Below, in pieces: positions 22,501-32,659 of a DNA stretch of 64,000 nt (its first letter is position 1; every line of letters begins with the position of its first letter). The notes below the pieces were generated by a model that saw only the letters and a program-made list of their open reading frames with translations, was not told the origin of the DNA and searched no databases. This stretch comes from Trichomonas vaginalis G3 (Eukaryota > Parabasalia > Trichomonadida > Trichomonadidae): positions 16,098,165 through 16,162,164 of the forward strand of contig NC_067204.1 of NCBI RefSeq assembly GCF_026262505.1, in the 5' to 3' direction. The position numbers and the translations under genes are program-made.

Positions 22501-25500
22501 CATTACGATGAAGAAGTCTTGACAAAACATTTACGATGAAGAAATCATGACAAAACATATACGATGAAGTTTTGACAAAACATGTACGATGAAGAAATCA
22601 TGACAAAACATATACGAAGAAGTCTTGACAAAACATATACGTTTAGTTTCGATGAAATCATGACAAAACATATACGAAGAAGTCTTGACAAAACATGTAC
22701 GAAGAAGTTTCGACAAAACATTTACGAAGAAGTTTCGACAAAACATATACGCTCATGTTTGACAAATCATTTACGCTCATGTTTGACAAAACATTTACAC
22801 TCATTACGATGAAGAAGTCATGACAAAACATTTACACTCATTACGATGAAGAATCATGACAAAACATAAACGTTCATGTTTGACAAAACATTTACACTCA
22901 TTACGATATGAAGAAGTCATGACAAAACATAAACGAAGAAATCATGACAAAACATATACGATGAAGTCATGACAAAACATTTACGTTCATGTTTGACAAA
23001 ACATTTACGTTCATGTTTGACAAACATTTACACTCATTACGAATGAAAAAGTTTCGACAAATCATTTACGATGAAATCATGACAAAACAGGTACGATGAA
23101 GTTTCGACAAAACATGTACGAAGAAGTCTTGACAAAACATGTACGATGAAGAAATCATGACAAAACATTTACGCTCATGTTTGACAAAACATTTACACTC
23201 ATTACGATGAAGAAGTCATGACAAAGCATAAACGAAGAAATCATGACAAACATTTACGATAAGAAGTTTCGACAAATCATTTACGTAAACATTTATTTCC
23301 TGTGTTGTTGTCAAAATGTCATGTTGTCTCATTTTTCAGAGAAGTTAAATGACCTGGTGACATGGTGACGTAGTGACACCTTCAGTTCTTCAAAAATAAT
23401 TCATAAACTGCCTTCCCCTGCTGTGTTTTGTCAAAATGTCATGTTGTCTCATTTTTTCAGAGAAGTTAATTAACCGAGTGACACATGGTGACGTAGTGAC
23501 ACCTTCAGTTCTTCAAAAATAATTCATAACTGCCTTCCTCCTGTGTTGTTGTCAAAATGTCATGTTGTCTCATTTTTTCAGAGAAGTTAAATTACCTGGT
23601 GACCTGGTGACGTAGTGACACCTTCAGTTCTTCAAAAATAATTCATAACTGCCTTCCCCTGCTGTGTTGTTGTCAAACATGAACGTAAACATTATTTTTG
23701 GTTCATTTACACTCATTACGATGAAATCATGACAAAACATTTACGTAAACATTTATTCACTGTGTTGTTGTCAAAATGTCATGTTGTCTCATTTTTTCAG
23801 AGAAGTTAATTAACCGAGTGACACATGGTGACATAGTGACACCTTCAGTTCTTCAAAAATAATTAATTATTGAATAACCTGAAACCATTAATGAAAACAT
23901 TATTTTTGGTTCATTTACACTCATTACGATGAAGTTTGACACGAAGTGAAGAATTGCACTTCGTCAAAAAAGTGAAGGTTCCCGACGGTTTCAAACCGCC
24001 ATACTTTACATTTTGTACAAAAATATTGTGAGTAAATGAACTCATTATTTTTGCATCATGACAAAACATTTACGCTCATGTTTGACAAAGCATAAACGAT
24101 GAAACCTTGACAAAACATATACGTTTATGTTTGACAAAGCATAAACGATGAAGTTTATTTCCCCGACTGTTGTCTAAATGTCATGTTGTCAGTAATTTTA
24201 AGAGAAGTTAATTAACCTGGTGACGTGGTGACGTAGTGACACCTTCAGTTCTTCAAAAATAATTCATAACTGCCTTCCTCCTGTGTTGTTGTCAAACATG
24301 AACGTAAACATTATTTTTGGTTCATTTACACTCATTACGATGAAATCTTGACAAAACATATACGATGAAATCATGACAAAACATGTACGATGAAATCATG
24401 ACAAAACATGTACGATGAAATCATGACAAAGCATATACGATGAAGTTTGACACGAAGTGAAGATTTGCACTTCGTCAAAAAAGTGAAGGTTCGACAAAGC
24501 ATATACGTTCATTACGATGAAGTTTTGACACGAAGTGAAGATTTGCACTTCGTGTCAAAAAAGTGAAGGTTCGACAAAGCATATACGTTCATTACGATGA
24601 AGTTTTGACACGAAGTGAAGATTTGCACTTCGTCAAAAAAGTGAAGGTTCGACAAAGCATATACGTTCATTACGATGAAGAAATCATGACAAAACATTTA
24701 CGTAAACATTTATTTCCTGTGTTGTTGTCAAAATGTCATGAATTAAATAACCGAGTGACACATGGTGACGTAGTGACACCTTCAGTTCTTCAAAAATAAT
24801 TCATAACTGCCTTCCTCCTGTGTTGTTGTCAAACATGAACGTAAACATTATTTTTGGTTCATTTACACTCATTACGATGAAATCTTGACAAAACATATAC
24901 GATGAAATCATGACAAAGCATATACGTTTAGTTTCGATGAAATCATGACAAAACATGTACGATGAAATCTATGACAAAACATATACGATGAAATCTATGA
25001 CAAAACATATACGCTCATGTTTGACAAAACATATACGATGAAATCTATGAACATAATAATATTTCAAACCAGGAGCCAAATTCTTGCGATTTTCATATGG
25101 AATCTCTTCTCTCGGTTTTCCGAGGTAAGCAATTATATGAAATCATTTACACTCATTACGATGAAATCTTGACAAAACATATACGATGAAATCATGACAA
25201 AACATGTACGATGAAATCATGACAAAACATGTACGATGAAATCTATGACAAAACATATACGATGAAATCTATGACAAAACATATACGTTCATGTTTGACA
25301 AAACATTTACGCTCATGTTTGACAAAACATTTATGTTCATGTTTGACAAAGCATATACGATGAAACCTTGACAAAACATATACGATGAAGAAGTCTTGAC
25401 AAAACATTTACGCTCATGTTTGACAAAGCATATACGCTCATTACGATGAAGAAATCATGACAAAGCATATACGATGAAACCTTGACAAAACATATACGAT

Positions 25501-26491
25501 GAAGAAGTCTTGACAAAACATTTACGCTCATGTTTGACAAAGCATATACGCTCATTACGATGAAGAAGTCATGACAAAACATATACGAAGAGATTCCGTA
25601 TGAAAATTCAAGACCCTTTGGGTCTCGCCGCTTAGCGGCTGAGGGTAGAAATGAGGGTAGAAATGAGGTTAGATCTAACCATCTACCCTAAACATTATTT
25701 TTGGGTCATTTACGTTCATTACGATGAAGAAGTCATGACAAAACATTTACGATGAAGAAATCATGAAAATTCAATGAGGGTAGAAATGAGGGTAGAAATG
25801 AGGTTAGATCTAACCATCTACCCTAAACATTATTTTTGGGTCATTTACGTTCATTACGATGAAGAAGTCATGACAAAAACATATACGTTCATGTTTGACA
25901 AAACATATACGCTCATTACGATGAAGAAGTTTCGACAAATCATTTACGAAGAAATCATGACAAAACATATACGTTTAGTTTCGATGAAATCATGACAAAA
26001 CATATACGAAGAAGTCTTGACAAAGCATATACGCTCATTACGATGAAGAAATCATGACAAAACATTTACGATGAAGAAATCATGACAAAACATATACACT
26101 CATGTTGACAAAGCATATACGTTCATTACGATGAAGAAGACTTGACAAAACATGTACGATGAAGTTTTGACAAAACATTTACGTTCATGTTTGACAAAAC
26201 ATTTACGATGAAATCATGACAAAGCATAAACGCTCATGTTTGACAAAACATTTACACTCATTACGATGAAGAAATCATGACAAAACATTTACGTTCATGT
26301 TTGACAAATCATTTACGAAGAAATCATGAAAATTCAAGACCCTTTGGGTCTCGCCGCTTAGCGGCTGAGGGTAGAAATGAGGGTAGAAATGAGGGTAGAT
26401 CTACCCTTCTACCCTAAACTTATTTTTGCGCTATGTTTTCATACGTGTGAGGGTGGTGATATCATTATTTTTTAAGTTTATTTTTATATAA
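19568..26491. repeat. Right arm of the foldback element: mirror of the left arm
   Basis: Reverse-complement modules of the left arm, in mirrored order. Between about 20760 and 23260 many single bases are missing or extra relative to the left arm (for example GAAGAATCATGAC for GAAGAAATCATGAC), a pattern expected of an under-polished long-read consensus. No gene is supported here. Confidence 0.8.
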
Positions 26492-26812
26492 ATGACGAAA
26501 ACTATTGAGATAACAAACTACAACGGTCATGAGTTCAAGAATTTGTTCTTCGTTCCTCGTGAAAATACATTCTATCAGATACGAGGGAGAAAGGGTAAAG
26601 TTAGTTTGAGCGTTTATGAAGGAATGAAGAATGGAAAGTTTATACAAGCATACGATACAAACGGTAAGCGTGTTTCATTACATTTGTCAAAACTTACTAA
26701 CATTTATTTTGACAGTGACTTTGACCTATATGAAGAAGAAAGTGAGTCAGAAGATTATGAGCTGTTATGTGAAGCACAGCAATGGGAGGAGTTGCAATAC
26801 TTTTGTAAGTGA
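26492..26812 (+). CDS. Unrecognised 106-residue protein of the foldback element, right copy
   Basis: Mirror copy of 9517-9837 with an identical predicted protein and the same TATATAAATG leader, again reading outwards. The identity contrasts with the many differences between the arms farther in, implying gene conversion or selection. Function unknown. Confidence 0.6.
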   Translation: MTKTIEITNYNGHEFKNLFFVPRENTFYQIRGRKGKVSLSVYEGMKNGKFIQAYDTNGKRVSLHLSKLTNIYFDSDFDLYEEESESEDYELLCEAQQWEELQYFCK

Positions 26813-26991
26813 GAACGTTTATTTTTTACATTAGTGAAGTCATTAGTGGTTGGCGGTTTGTAAATATTTAAGGTTAAGTTAGTGTTGTCGTTTGTGTTGT
26901 AAAATATACGTTACTGGTTTTGTAAATATTTAAGGTTAAGTGGTGTACGGAGGCGCGCAGTGCCTCAGTACACGACTTAGTCATACTAACT
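26813..26991. repeat. Terminal inverted repeat of the foldback element, right end
   Basis: Reverse complement of 9338-9516, including the tip hairpin at about 26943-26973 and the two AAGGTTAA motifs. It ends ...GTCATACTAACT and is followed by the target duplication ATTCT at 26992-26996. Confidence 0.8.
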
Positions 26992-27218
26992 ATTCTTGGG
27001 AACGGGAAAGGCTTATTTACTTGAGGAACAGGTAAAGGTGGTGGAGGTGGTGGCAACCAGTCCATTTTATATTCCTTCCTAGCTAATTTCCGTTTAATTT
27101 CATGGTCGCCCTCGGAGTCTTTGAATCGGACATGTCAAGTTACACCATTCTTGGTCTCAAACTCATATATAACCTGTTTGTCTGTATTTTCGTCGACTAT
27201 GGCACAAGACACGAACAT
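26992..27218 (-). pseudogene. Proline-rich ~80-residue protein, left arm, cut by the foldback element
   Basis: Counterpart of 60172-60417 (MFVSRAIVDENTDKQ type). The frame runs from 27218 to the insertion point, within the last few codons after KPFPFPRI. Only the extreme C-terminus is affected by the insertion. Confidence 0.55.
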
Positions 27219-27248
27219 TGACCAAACGGACAAAAAGTGTCATTTCGG

Positions 27249-27512
27249 ATGGTCAAGCAGCCAATCGCATTCGAGCACTTCGAAGAAGCCTTACGTTCCA
27301 AGGGAGAGGGTGTCTGGTGCAAGGCAGAGGTCATGAAACTCTACGAGCAGTACATCCTCAATGCCTGGGAGGACAAATCGTCCTTGAATTGGCAATTCTA
27401 CCAACTCCTCTGGGACGACCTCCTACGCAACTGGGATAACGAAAGAGCCCAATTCAAAGGTCGGGAGCTAATTTTCCAAATTACCATTAATTTAACCTAC
27501 TTATCCAAATAA
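27249..27512 (+). CDS. Unrecognised 87-residue protein, left arm, intact
   Basis: The ATG at 27249 gives a protein starting MVKQPIAFEHFEEALRSKGE, Trp/Leu-rich in the middle (YQLLWDDLLRNWD). It matches 59878-60141 with some replacements. It is divergent from the proline-rich gene, 30 bp from its start. The upstream AAAGTGTCATTTCGGATG resembles the TCA-type start boxes of this block. No family recognised; a compact helical regulator is possible but unproven. Confidence 0.6.
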   Translation: MVKQPIAFEHFEEALRSKGEGVWCKAEVMKLYEQYILNAWEDKSSLNWQFYQLLWDDLLRNWDNERAQFKGRELIFQITINLTYLSK

Positions 27513-27560
27513 ACACCTAAATTTACTTGGGGTTTCCCCCTAAAATAAAATTTTTTACTC

Positions 27561-28247
27561 TTAGAACCACTCGAGGTTCTCTTTACGGTTGTTGAGCTTG
27601 TCACCGTCAATGTGTCTGACCTTCGTCTTCTTGTCTGGATTTGGAACCCATTGAATTGCGACAAGCTTGCCCATGGAAATTGAACCGCGATTCCGAAGGT
27701 TAACCGTCAAGTTGTTGAGAACTGGGGTAAGAACCTTGCCGGTCTCCCTGTTGCGGATTTTGTATGGGTAGGGTTGGGAAATTTCGTAAGCGTCATCGGC
27801 AACAAGGGTTGCCCAAACTTCCTCTTCTTCGTATTTCTCTTCTTCCTCTTCCTCTTCTTCGTGTTTCTCTTCTTCCTCGACAATTCCTTCTTCAATTTGG
27901 TACTCACGAAGTACGGTGTTGCATGTTCTGTCCTTTCCGAGTACCTTCCAGATGGCGTCAATCTCTTCGAAGAAACGGTAGATGAGTCTGGCAAGGTCTC
28001 GGTTCTCTCTCTCGTAATTGCGCAAGGTTTCCGCGAAATCGTTCAGGACTTTTTCATTGGAAGCTTGGTTCATGAGGAACTCACCTTTAAGTCCCTTCAT
28101 CTCTGTCATAAGACTACTTTGGAGAGTCTTAATGGTGTTTGTCAGATGAGCTTTCAATTGGGCAATTTGAATTTGAATTGGGCGCTTGTCTGGCAACCTT
28201 GAAAGGACATCTTCCATTGAGTTTGGCTTCGGTGCTTGTTCGGACAT
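27561..28247 (-). CDS. HNH_3-like DNA-binding/nuclease-domain protein, left arm, open
   Basis: 228 residues. The left copy matches 59145-59828, with replacements concentrated in the N-terminal third and in the length of the Glu run. The C-terminal domain has the SMGKLVAIQWVPNPDKKTKV, RHIDGD and NNRKENLEW signatures seen in HNH_3/NUMOD4-type proteins. The start box GAAGTGGTT..CATTTTTTCGATG is conserved between arms. Confidence 0.65.
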   Translation of the reverse strand: MSEQAPKPNSMEDVLSRLPDKRPIQIQIAQLKAHLTNTIKTLQSSLMTEMKGLKGEFLMNQASNEKVLNDFAETLRNYERENRDLARLIYRFFEEIDAIWKVLGKDRTCNTVLREYQIEEGIVEEEEKHEEEEEEEEKYEEEEVWATLVADDAYEISQPYPYKIRNRETGKVLTPVLNNLTVNLRNRGSISMGKLVAIQWVPNPDKKTKVRHIDGDKLNNRKENLEWF

Positions 28248-28310
28248 CGAAAAAATGAAGTGGTTTGAGAATGACGGTTTTACTTCAAAAAGCTTGTTAT
28301 GACGGTTAAG

Positions 28311-28865
28311 TCATACAACAAGTTTAAAATAATATCTTGTTCTTCTTCTGAACGTTTGTTGTCTCTTCCGATAAAAGTTTCGAACATGAGAACCAAAAAA
28401 CGTTTTTTTGAGATTGCGGAAGAGTTCAGGCAAACGTTCATATTCTGGATATGTTGGGAGCAGTTCAAAACATCTGAGCTGACTTTCGGACAAAATTGGG
28501 ACAATGTCAGAAAATTCATCTTTGGTCGGACTGCTTGAAGGTAAGTCCCTTACATGTAAGTAGCTCTGGTAAAGTCTTCTCATTTCTGCTAACTTTTGGA
28601 GTATAGCTTCGTAGTTTAGAAGTTTCAATTTTAATTGTCTTATTCCACTCTTTACTTCTAAACGGTAACTATCCATGAGGTCAAGAGTAGCTTTGGTAGC
28701 TTTAAGTGGAGCTATCTGTTCCTTGACTTCTGCAATTTTGGTTGCAATTGTGGTTTGAGCTCCTTCAAGTTCGCCGTCTATGTCGTTCTCAACGCCTTCA
28801 ACCATGGCTTGAAACTCTTCATCGGTCCATTGAGATTGGTGTGGGACGAATTTAACTTGCTTCAT
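28311..28865 (-). CDS. Coiled-coil ~180-residue protein, left arm, open
   Basis: 184 residues starting MKQVKFVPHQSQWTDEEFQA, with long Ala/Leu/Lys helices. It matches 58529-59068 along most of its length but has a different C-terminal end. It lies immediately upstream of the HNH_3-like gene on the same strand. Family not recognised. Confidence 0.6.
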   Translation of the reverse strand: MKQVKFVPHQSQWTDEEFQAMVEGVENDIDGELEGAQTTIATKIAEVKEQIAPLKATKATLDLMDSYRLEVKSGIRQLKLKLLNYEAILQKLAEMRRLYQSYLHVRDLPSSSPTKDEFSDIVPILSESQLRCFELLPTYPEYERLPELFRNLKKTFFGSHVRNFYRKRQQTFRRRTRYYFKLVV

Positions 28866-28913
28866 TCAAAAAATGAAAAAAATGTTTTTACTCTAAACGT
28901 GCCATGTATATGT

Positions 28914-29288
28914 TTACTGAACTGGCTGAATGTCGCCTTCACAGGTTATGTAGAATGGCTGTCCTGAGAAGTGTAAGAGAGACTGAATTGCCAATTTCAT
29001 ATGGGGTAGGGGGTTCTCCTTGTTTGGTATTTTTATCCAAGGACGTTTGTTTAGGAACTTAACAAGAGCTTCTCTTTTGGCGTCCTTTATGTCGTCGTAG
29101 GCTGTCCCGTCTGGTATTTGAATTGGAATTCCGGTCGAAGTCTCGAGATTCAATGCAGCCCTTCCAGAAATACTGGTGAACTTGACCTTGGGCTTCATTA
29201 CCTTGCGCAAGTAGTCTTTTACGCAGTCGTTAAGTTCAATGAGGTAAATTGCCTCGTCAAATCCTTCTGGCATTCCGAGTCCTTCCAT
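28914..29288 (-). CDS. Unrecognised ~124-residue protein (RAALNLETSTGIP type), left arm, intact
   Basis: Starts MEGLGMPEGFDEAIYLIELN and is very similar to 57795-58160 from AIYLIE onward, but the first dozen residues differ where the neighbouring minisatellite begins. It ends FYITCEGDIQPVQ. The start is divergent from the P/Q-rich gene across the minisatellite at 29289-29533. Confidence 0.6.
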   Translation of the reverse strand: MEGLGMPEGFDEAIYLIELNDCVKDYLRKVMKPKVKFTSISGRAALNLETSTGIPIQIPDGTAYDDIKDAKREALVKFLNKRPWIKIPNKENPLPHMKLAIQSLLHFSGQPFYITCEGDIQPVQ

Positions 29289-29533
29289 CCGACAGGAAAA
29301 TATTTTCCCGACAACTGGAAAAAATTTTCCGGACAAAGGGAAAAATTTTTCCCGACGACAGGAAGAGTTCTTCCAGTTGTCCGTCCGTAAACCATTCAAA
29401 TTTTCGAAAATTGAGAACTTTTTGGTCGAACTTCAGAAAAATTTTCCTTCCGACAGAAAAAGTTTTTCCCGACGACAGGAAAAGTTTTTCCCGACAACTG
29501 GAAAAAATTTTCCTTCCGACAGGACACAAACAG
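29289..29533. repeat. Left-arm minisatellite in a divergent promoter (CCGACAGGAAAA type)
   Basis: Degenerate units built from CCGACAGGAAAA, TTTTCCCGACAACTGG and AAAAATTTT fill the space between the two divergent genes. The right arm has the same flanking genes but an unrelated repeat family there (57476-57794). Many units are partly palindromic (GGAAAAATTTTTCC). Confidence 0.75.
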
Positions 29534-30301
29534 ATGACTGACGTTCCTCTTCCTGAATGCCTTCCAAAGCCAGAAGAACCGAAAGCTGCAGAACCACAAC
29601 AGTCTCCTCAGCAACCTCAGTTCCAACAAGTACCTCCGAATTACTACCAATTTCCACCTCAAGGTTACTACCCACCACAAGGCTTCCCGAACTACCCTCC
29701 TCAACCTATGCCTTACTTTCCTAATCCTTGGTTGTTCCAGCAAGCTCCACCCCAGCAATTCCAATCTCAATCCCAATCGAAGAGAGACCAAGAGTTCGAA
29801 GAAGGTCTGAACCGTTTACGCAAAGATTATGCCACAGCCCCTATGGAAGATGACAGGCTTTCAGTCTCTTCCATAAGGTCGACCAATTCGACTCGTACCA
29901 CAGATTCGGTTCGTGACCGTGAAGACTACCTCAAGCAGTCTGAGAGACTTTTCATCCTACAACCATTTACAGTTGGAGCACTCAAGAACATGCGCAATTA
30001 CGAGAAAAAACCAGAATTTTCGAAAAAGTGACACCAACTATTAAAGTTATTTTATTACTAGATTTATTTACAAATTATAAGATAATATCATTAACCGAAT
30101 ATATTTTTAATATAAATAAAAAACTTTTTTATACAAAAAATTACAATCAATCGATAAATATTATAAAACATTTATTCCAAAAAGATCAAGTAATAGGTGG
30201 GATCCTGCATATAATATAATTTTATGTCATAAAGCTTACAAATTTTAGATGGACCACAGTGAGAATGTGAGTGGTTAATTTAAAGGTGGTCTGATAAAGA
30301 T

Positions 30302-30716
30302 ATCGAAGCTTACTCAACACAGCATGAAGCAGTTTCTAATACACAATCTTACTAGTGGTGTTTCGGTCGCCAGCGCTCTCATAGGGGTGCTGATTTCAAA
30401 AACCACTACTTCAAATTATTCAACAATACTCAATGCAGCATGAAGCAGCTACTACTGCTGTATCTTACTGGTAGTGTTTTGGTCGTTGGCTCTTGCACAG
30501 TCTCTCAGATTTTCAAAATTTTTTTTCAACACTATCTTGTTTCGCTCTCAGAAAGCTATCCTACAAAGACATCGAAGCTTACTCAACACAGCATGAAGCA
30601 GTTTCTAATACACAATCTTACTAGTGGTGTTTCGGTCGCCAGCGCTCTCATAGGGGTGCTGATTTCAAAAACCACTACTTCAAATTATTCAACAATACTC
30701 AATGCAGCATGAAGCA
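30302..30716. repeat. 146-bp direct repeat pair with AGCATGAAGCAG
   Basis: Positions about 30302-30447 reappear at about 30571-30716, containing TCTTACTAGTGGTGTTTCGG and GCCAGCGCTCTCATAGGGGT. The sequence between is a diverged third version (CTTACTGGTAGTGTTTTGGT). Its composition is less AT-rich than the surroundings. Source unknown. Confidence 0.7.
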
Positions 30717-30761
30717 GTTTCCAATTCAACAATACTCAACACAGCATGAAGCAGTTTCTAA

Positions 30762-31082
30762 TAAATATATACATATATAAATATATACATATATAAATAT
30801 ATACATATATAAATATATACATATATAAATATATACATATATAAATATATACATATATAAATATATACATATATAAATATATACATATATAAATATATAC
30901 ATATATAAATATATACATATATAAATATATACATATATAAATATATACATATATAAATATATACATATATAAATATATACATATATAAATATATACATAT
31001 ATAAATATATACATATATAAATATATACATATATAAATATATACATATATAAATATATACATATATAAATATATACATATAT
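30762..31082. repeat. 16-bp AT tandem array, about 20 copies
   Basis: Perfect repeats of ATAAATATATACATAT. One and a half further units follow the nested foldback element at about 32337-32361, so that element probably inserted into the array. The reading frames through it ([13 protein letters not shown]) are meaningless. Confidence 0.9.
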
Positions 31083-32335
31083 TGTAATAAACAGAAATTC
31101 ATCAAAAGTGACATCTCTCAATTTTTTGACATTTGTAAATTCTAAATTGAATGAGAAAAATGAAATAATACTAAGCATAATACAATATTCTAGATTTAAT
31201 TATAATTAGGAAAAAGTTAGTTTTGAGAATACTTTTCATAGGCATATAGAATGAAATCTTCTGAAAAATAATATCACATAAACTCATATTTTTTCTAATA
31301 TATAACTATTTTATATAAAAATCAAATTCAATGATCTTAAAAGCGAAGGATAAACCTCAAAATTTACGAATATAATGAGTGGGAATATAATGCTTATCTA
31401 TCATAAAACCATATGAAATATCAATTTTTGCTTTACGCCTAATTTTTGACGACAATTAGCAAAAAATGTTAAATGTTAACACTCAGTCCATTTGAATATG
31501 AAAAATAAAATTGACTTTGATTAAATGTTTTATTTATCATGCAATTCTTCTTGCGACCAAAGATTTGAATAAAAGTTCAAAAAATAAGATAGCTTAAAAA
31601 ATAATATACGGTAGTGTTTACTAATAGATGAATAGTATATAAATTCTATTAAAATGGATTTGATCCAAAAAAATATATAAAATTTGATCATAAATAAAAT
31701 CGTTTTAAATTACTTCTTCATTTAAATTATAACAATTATTTTTGGTTTTATATTTTTTTGGATCAAATCCATTTTAATAGAATTTATATACTATTCATCT
31801 ATTAGTAAACACTACCGTATATTATTTTTTAAGCTATCTTATTTTTTGAACTTTTATTCAAATCTTTTGGTCGCAAGAAGAATTGCATGATAAATAAAAA
31901 CATTTAATCAAAGTCAATTTTATTTTTCATATTCAAATGGACTGAGTGTTAACATTTAACATTTTTTGCTAATTGTCGTCAAAAATTAGGCGTAAAGCAA
32001 AAATTGATATTTCATATGGTTTTATGATAGATAAGCATTATATTCCCACTCATTATATTCGTAAATTTTGAGGTTTATCCTTCGCTTTTAAGATCATTGA
32101 ATTTGATTTTTATATAAAATAGTTATATATTAGAAAATAATATGAGTTTATGTGATATTATTTTTCAGAAGATTTTGTGTTCTTCTTCAAAATTTTATTT
32201 TTTTATTAAAAAGAATCTTTACCAAATATACATTTACTTTAATTAATATTTAAAAACGTGCTCTATCAAAAGTTCCAAAAATTCAATATTTTAGCTTTTC
32301 TGAGGTGTCACTTTTGATGAATTTCTGTTTACAAC
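31083..32335. mobile_element. Nested 1.25-kb foldback element in the AT array
   Basis: The ends are inverted repeats (about TAAACAGAAATTCATCAAAA then GTGACA). Inside lie long inverted arms of about 425 bp at 31254-31680 and 31745-32175, around a short AT loop. Array sequence (ATATAAATATATACAT) borders both sides, fitting a TA-rich target site. No coding capacity; MITE-like. The stretches 31130-31253 and 32176-32300 hold nothing recognisable. Confidence 0.65.
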
Positions 32336-32659
32336 AATATAAATATATACATATATAAATAACAAAATACAATCAAAAAATAGTGTTTGGAAATTTAAGG
32401 TTAAGTGTCACTTTTTCGTAAATTCTACCACACTCAGACTACCTCAAGCAGTCTGAGAGACTTTTCATCCTACAACCATTTACAGTTGGAGCACTCAAGA
32501 ACATGCGCAATTACGAAGGTCAAACACCAGCTGGAGACCGCAAAACAGACGTGCTTACAAGAGCAGTCCAACTGGTCAAGACAAAGACTGAGATAGTCGA
32601 CTTCATTCTTGCAGCTTGCCCATACAAGTAAAAAAATAAACAATTACGAGTTAAACTTT

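Larger units (their letters stand above)
9338..26991. mobile_element. 17.65-kb foldback element with Polinton-like ends
   Basis: The right arm of the large inverted repeat keeps the empty site; comparison places this insert exactly, between the 5-bp duplication ATTCT at 9333-9337 and 26992-26996. Its ends are AGTTAGTATGACTAAGTCGT and the exact reverse complement. AG...CT ends with a 5-6 bp duplication are Polinton hallmarks. The inside is almost one palindrome: left arm to about 19339, right arm from about 19568. No polymerase, integrase or capsid gene was found, only one 106-residue ORF near each end. It looks like a non-autonomous element mobilised in trans, by inference. It appears whole at both ends. 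Confidence 0.7.
30004..32435. mobile_element. 2.4-kb composite insert flanked by an 81-bp direct repeat
   Basis: The ends are imperfect inverted repeats (AGAATTTTCGAAAAAGTGAC at the left; AGAATTTACGAAAAAGTGAC when the right is read in reverse). The flanks are a perfect 81-bp duplication, at 29923-30003 and 32436-32516, of sequence present once in the right arm. That is far longer than usual target duplications. Inside: an AT-rich start, a 146-bp direct repeat (30302, 30571), a 16-bp tandem array and a nested foldback element. No transposase was recognised. Other origin: template switching or repair with microduplication rather than true transposition. Confidence 0.6.
29534..32631 (+). pseudogene. 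P/Q-rich protein gene, left arm, split by a 2.4-kb insert
   Basis: Counterpart of 56861-57439. The N-terminal half (MTDVPLPECLPKPEEP..., then YYQFPPQGYYPPQ repeats and RDQEFEEGLNRLRKDYA) precedes the insert; the last part (RTDVLTRAVQLVK-like, ending ILAACPYK) follows it. The insert is flanked by an 81-bp direct repeat of the gene's own sequence. Confidence 0.65.

Noticed and set aside
10020-26340. Dozens of ORFs with MFCHDFFIVMSVYALSN-type sequence
   Set aside because: They follow the short DNA modules in whatever frame is open, appear on both strands and mirror each other; no start context or non-repeat sequence supports coding.
9338-26991. Pure hairpin sequencing artefact as explanation of the foldback palindrome
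   Set aside because: A unique asymmetric centre, an arm-specific 1.5-kb duplication, target duplications and inverted ends argue for a real element, although local consensus errors are likely.
30028-30219. 63-codon ORF (MTPTIKVILLLDLF) as a transposase fragment
   Set aside because: AT-rich, low-complexity Ile/Lys/Asn sequence without any motif.
30726-31178. Long Tyr/Ile/Cys ORFs on the minus strand
   Set aside because: Produced by the perfect 16-bp AT tandem array.
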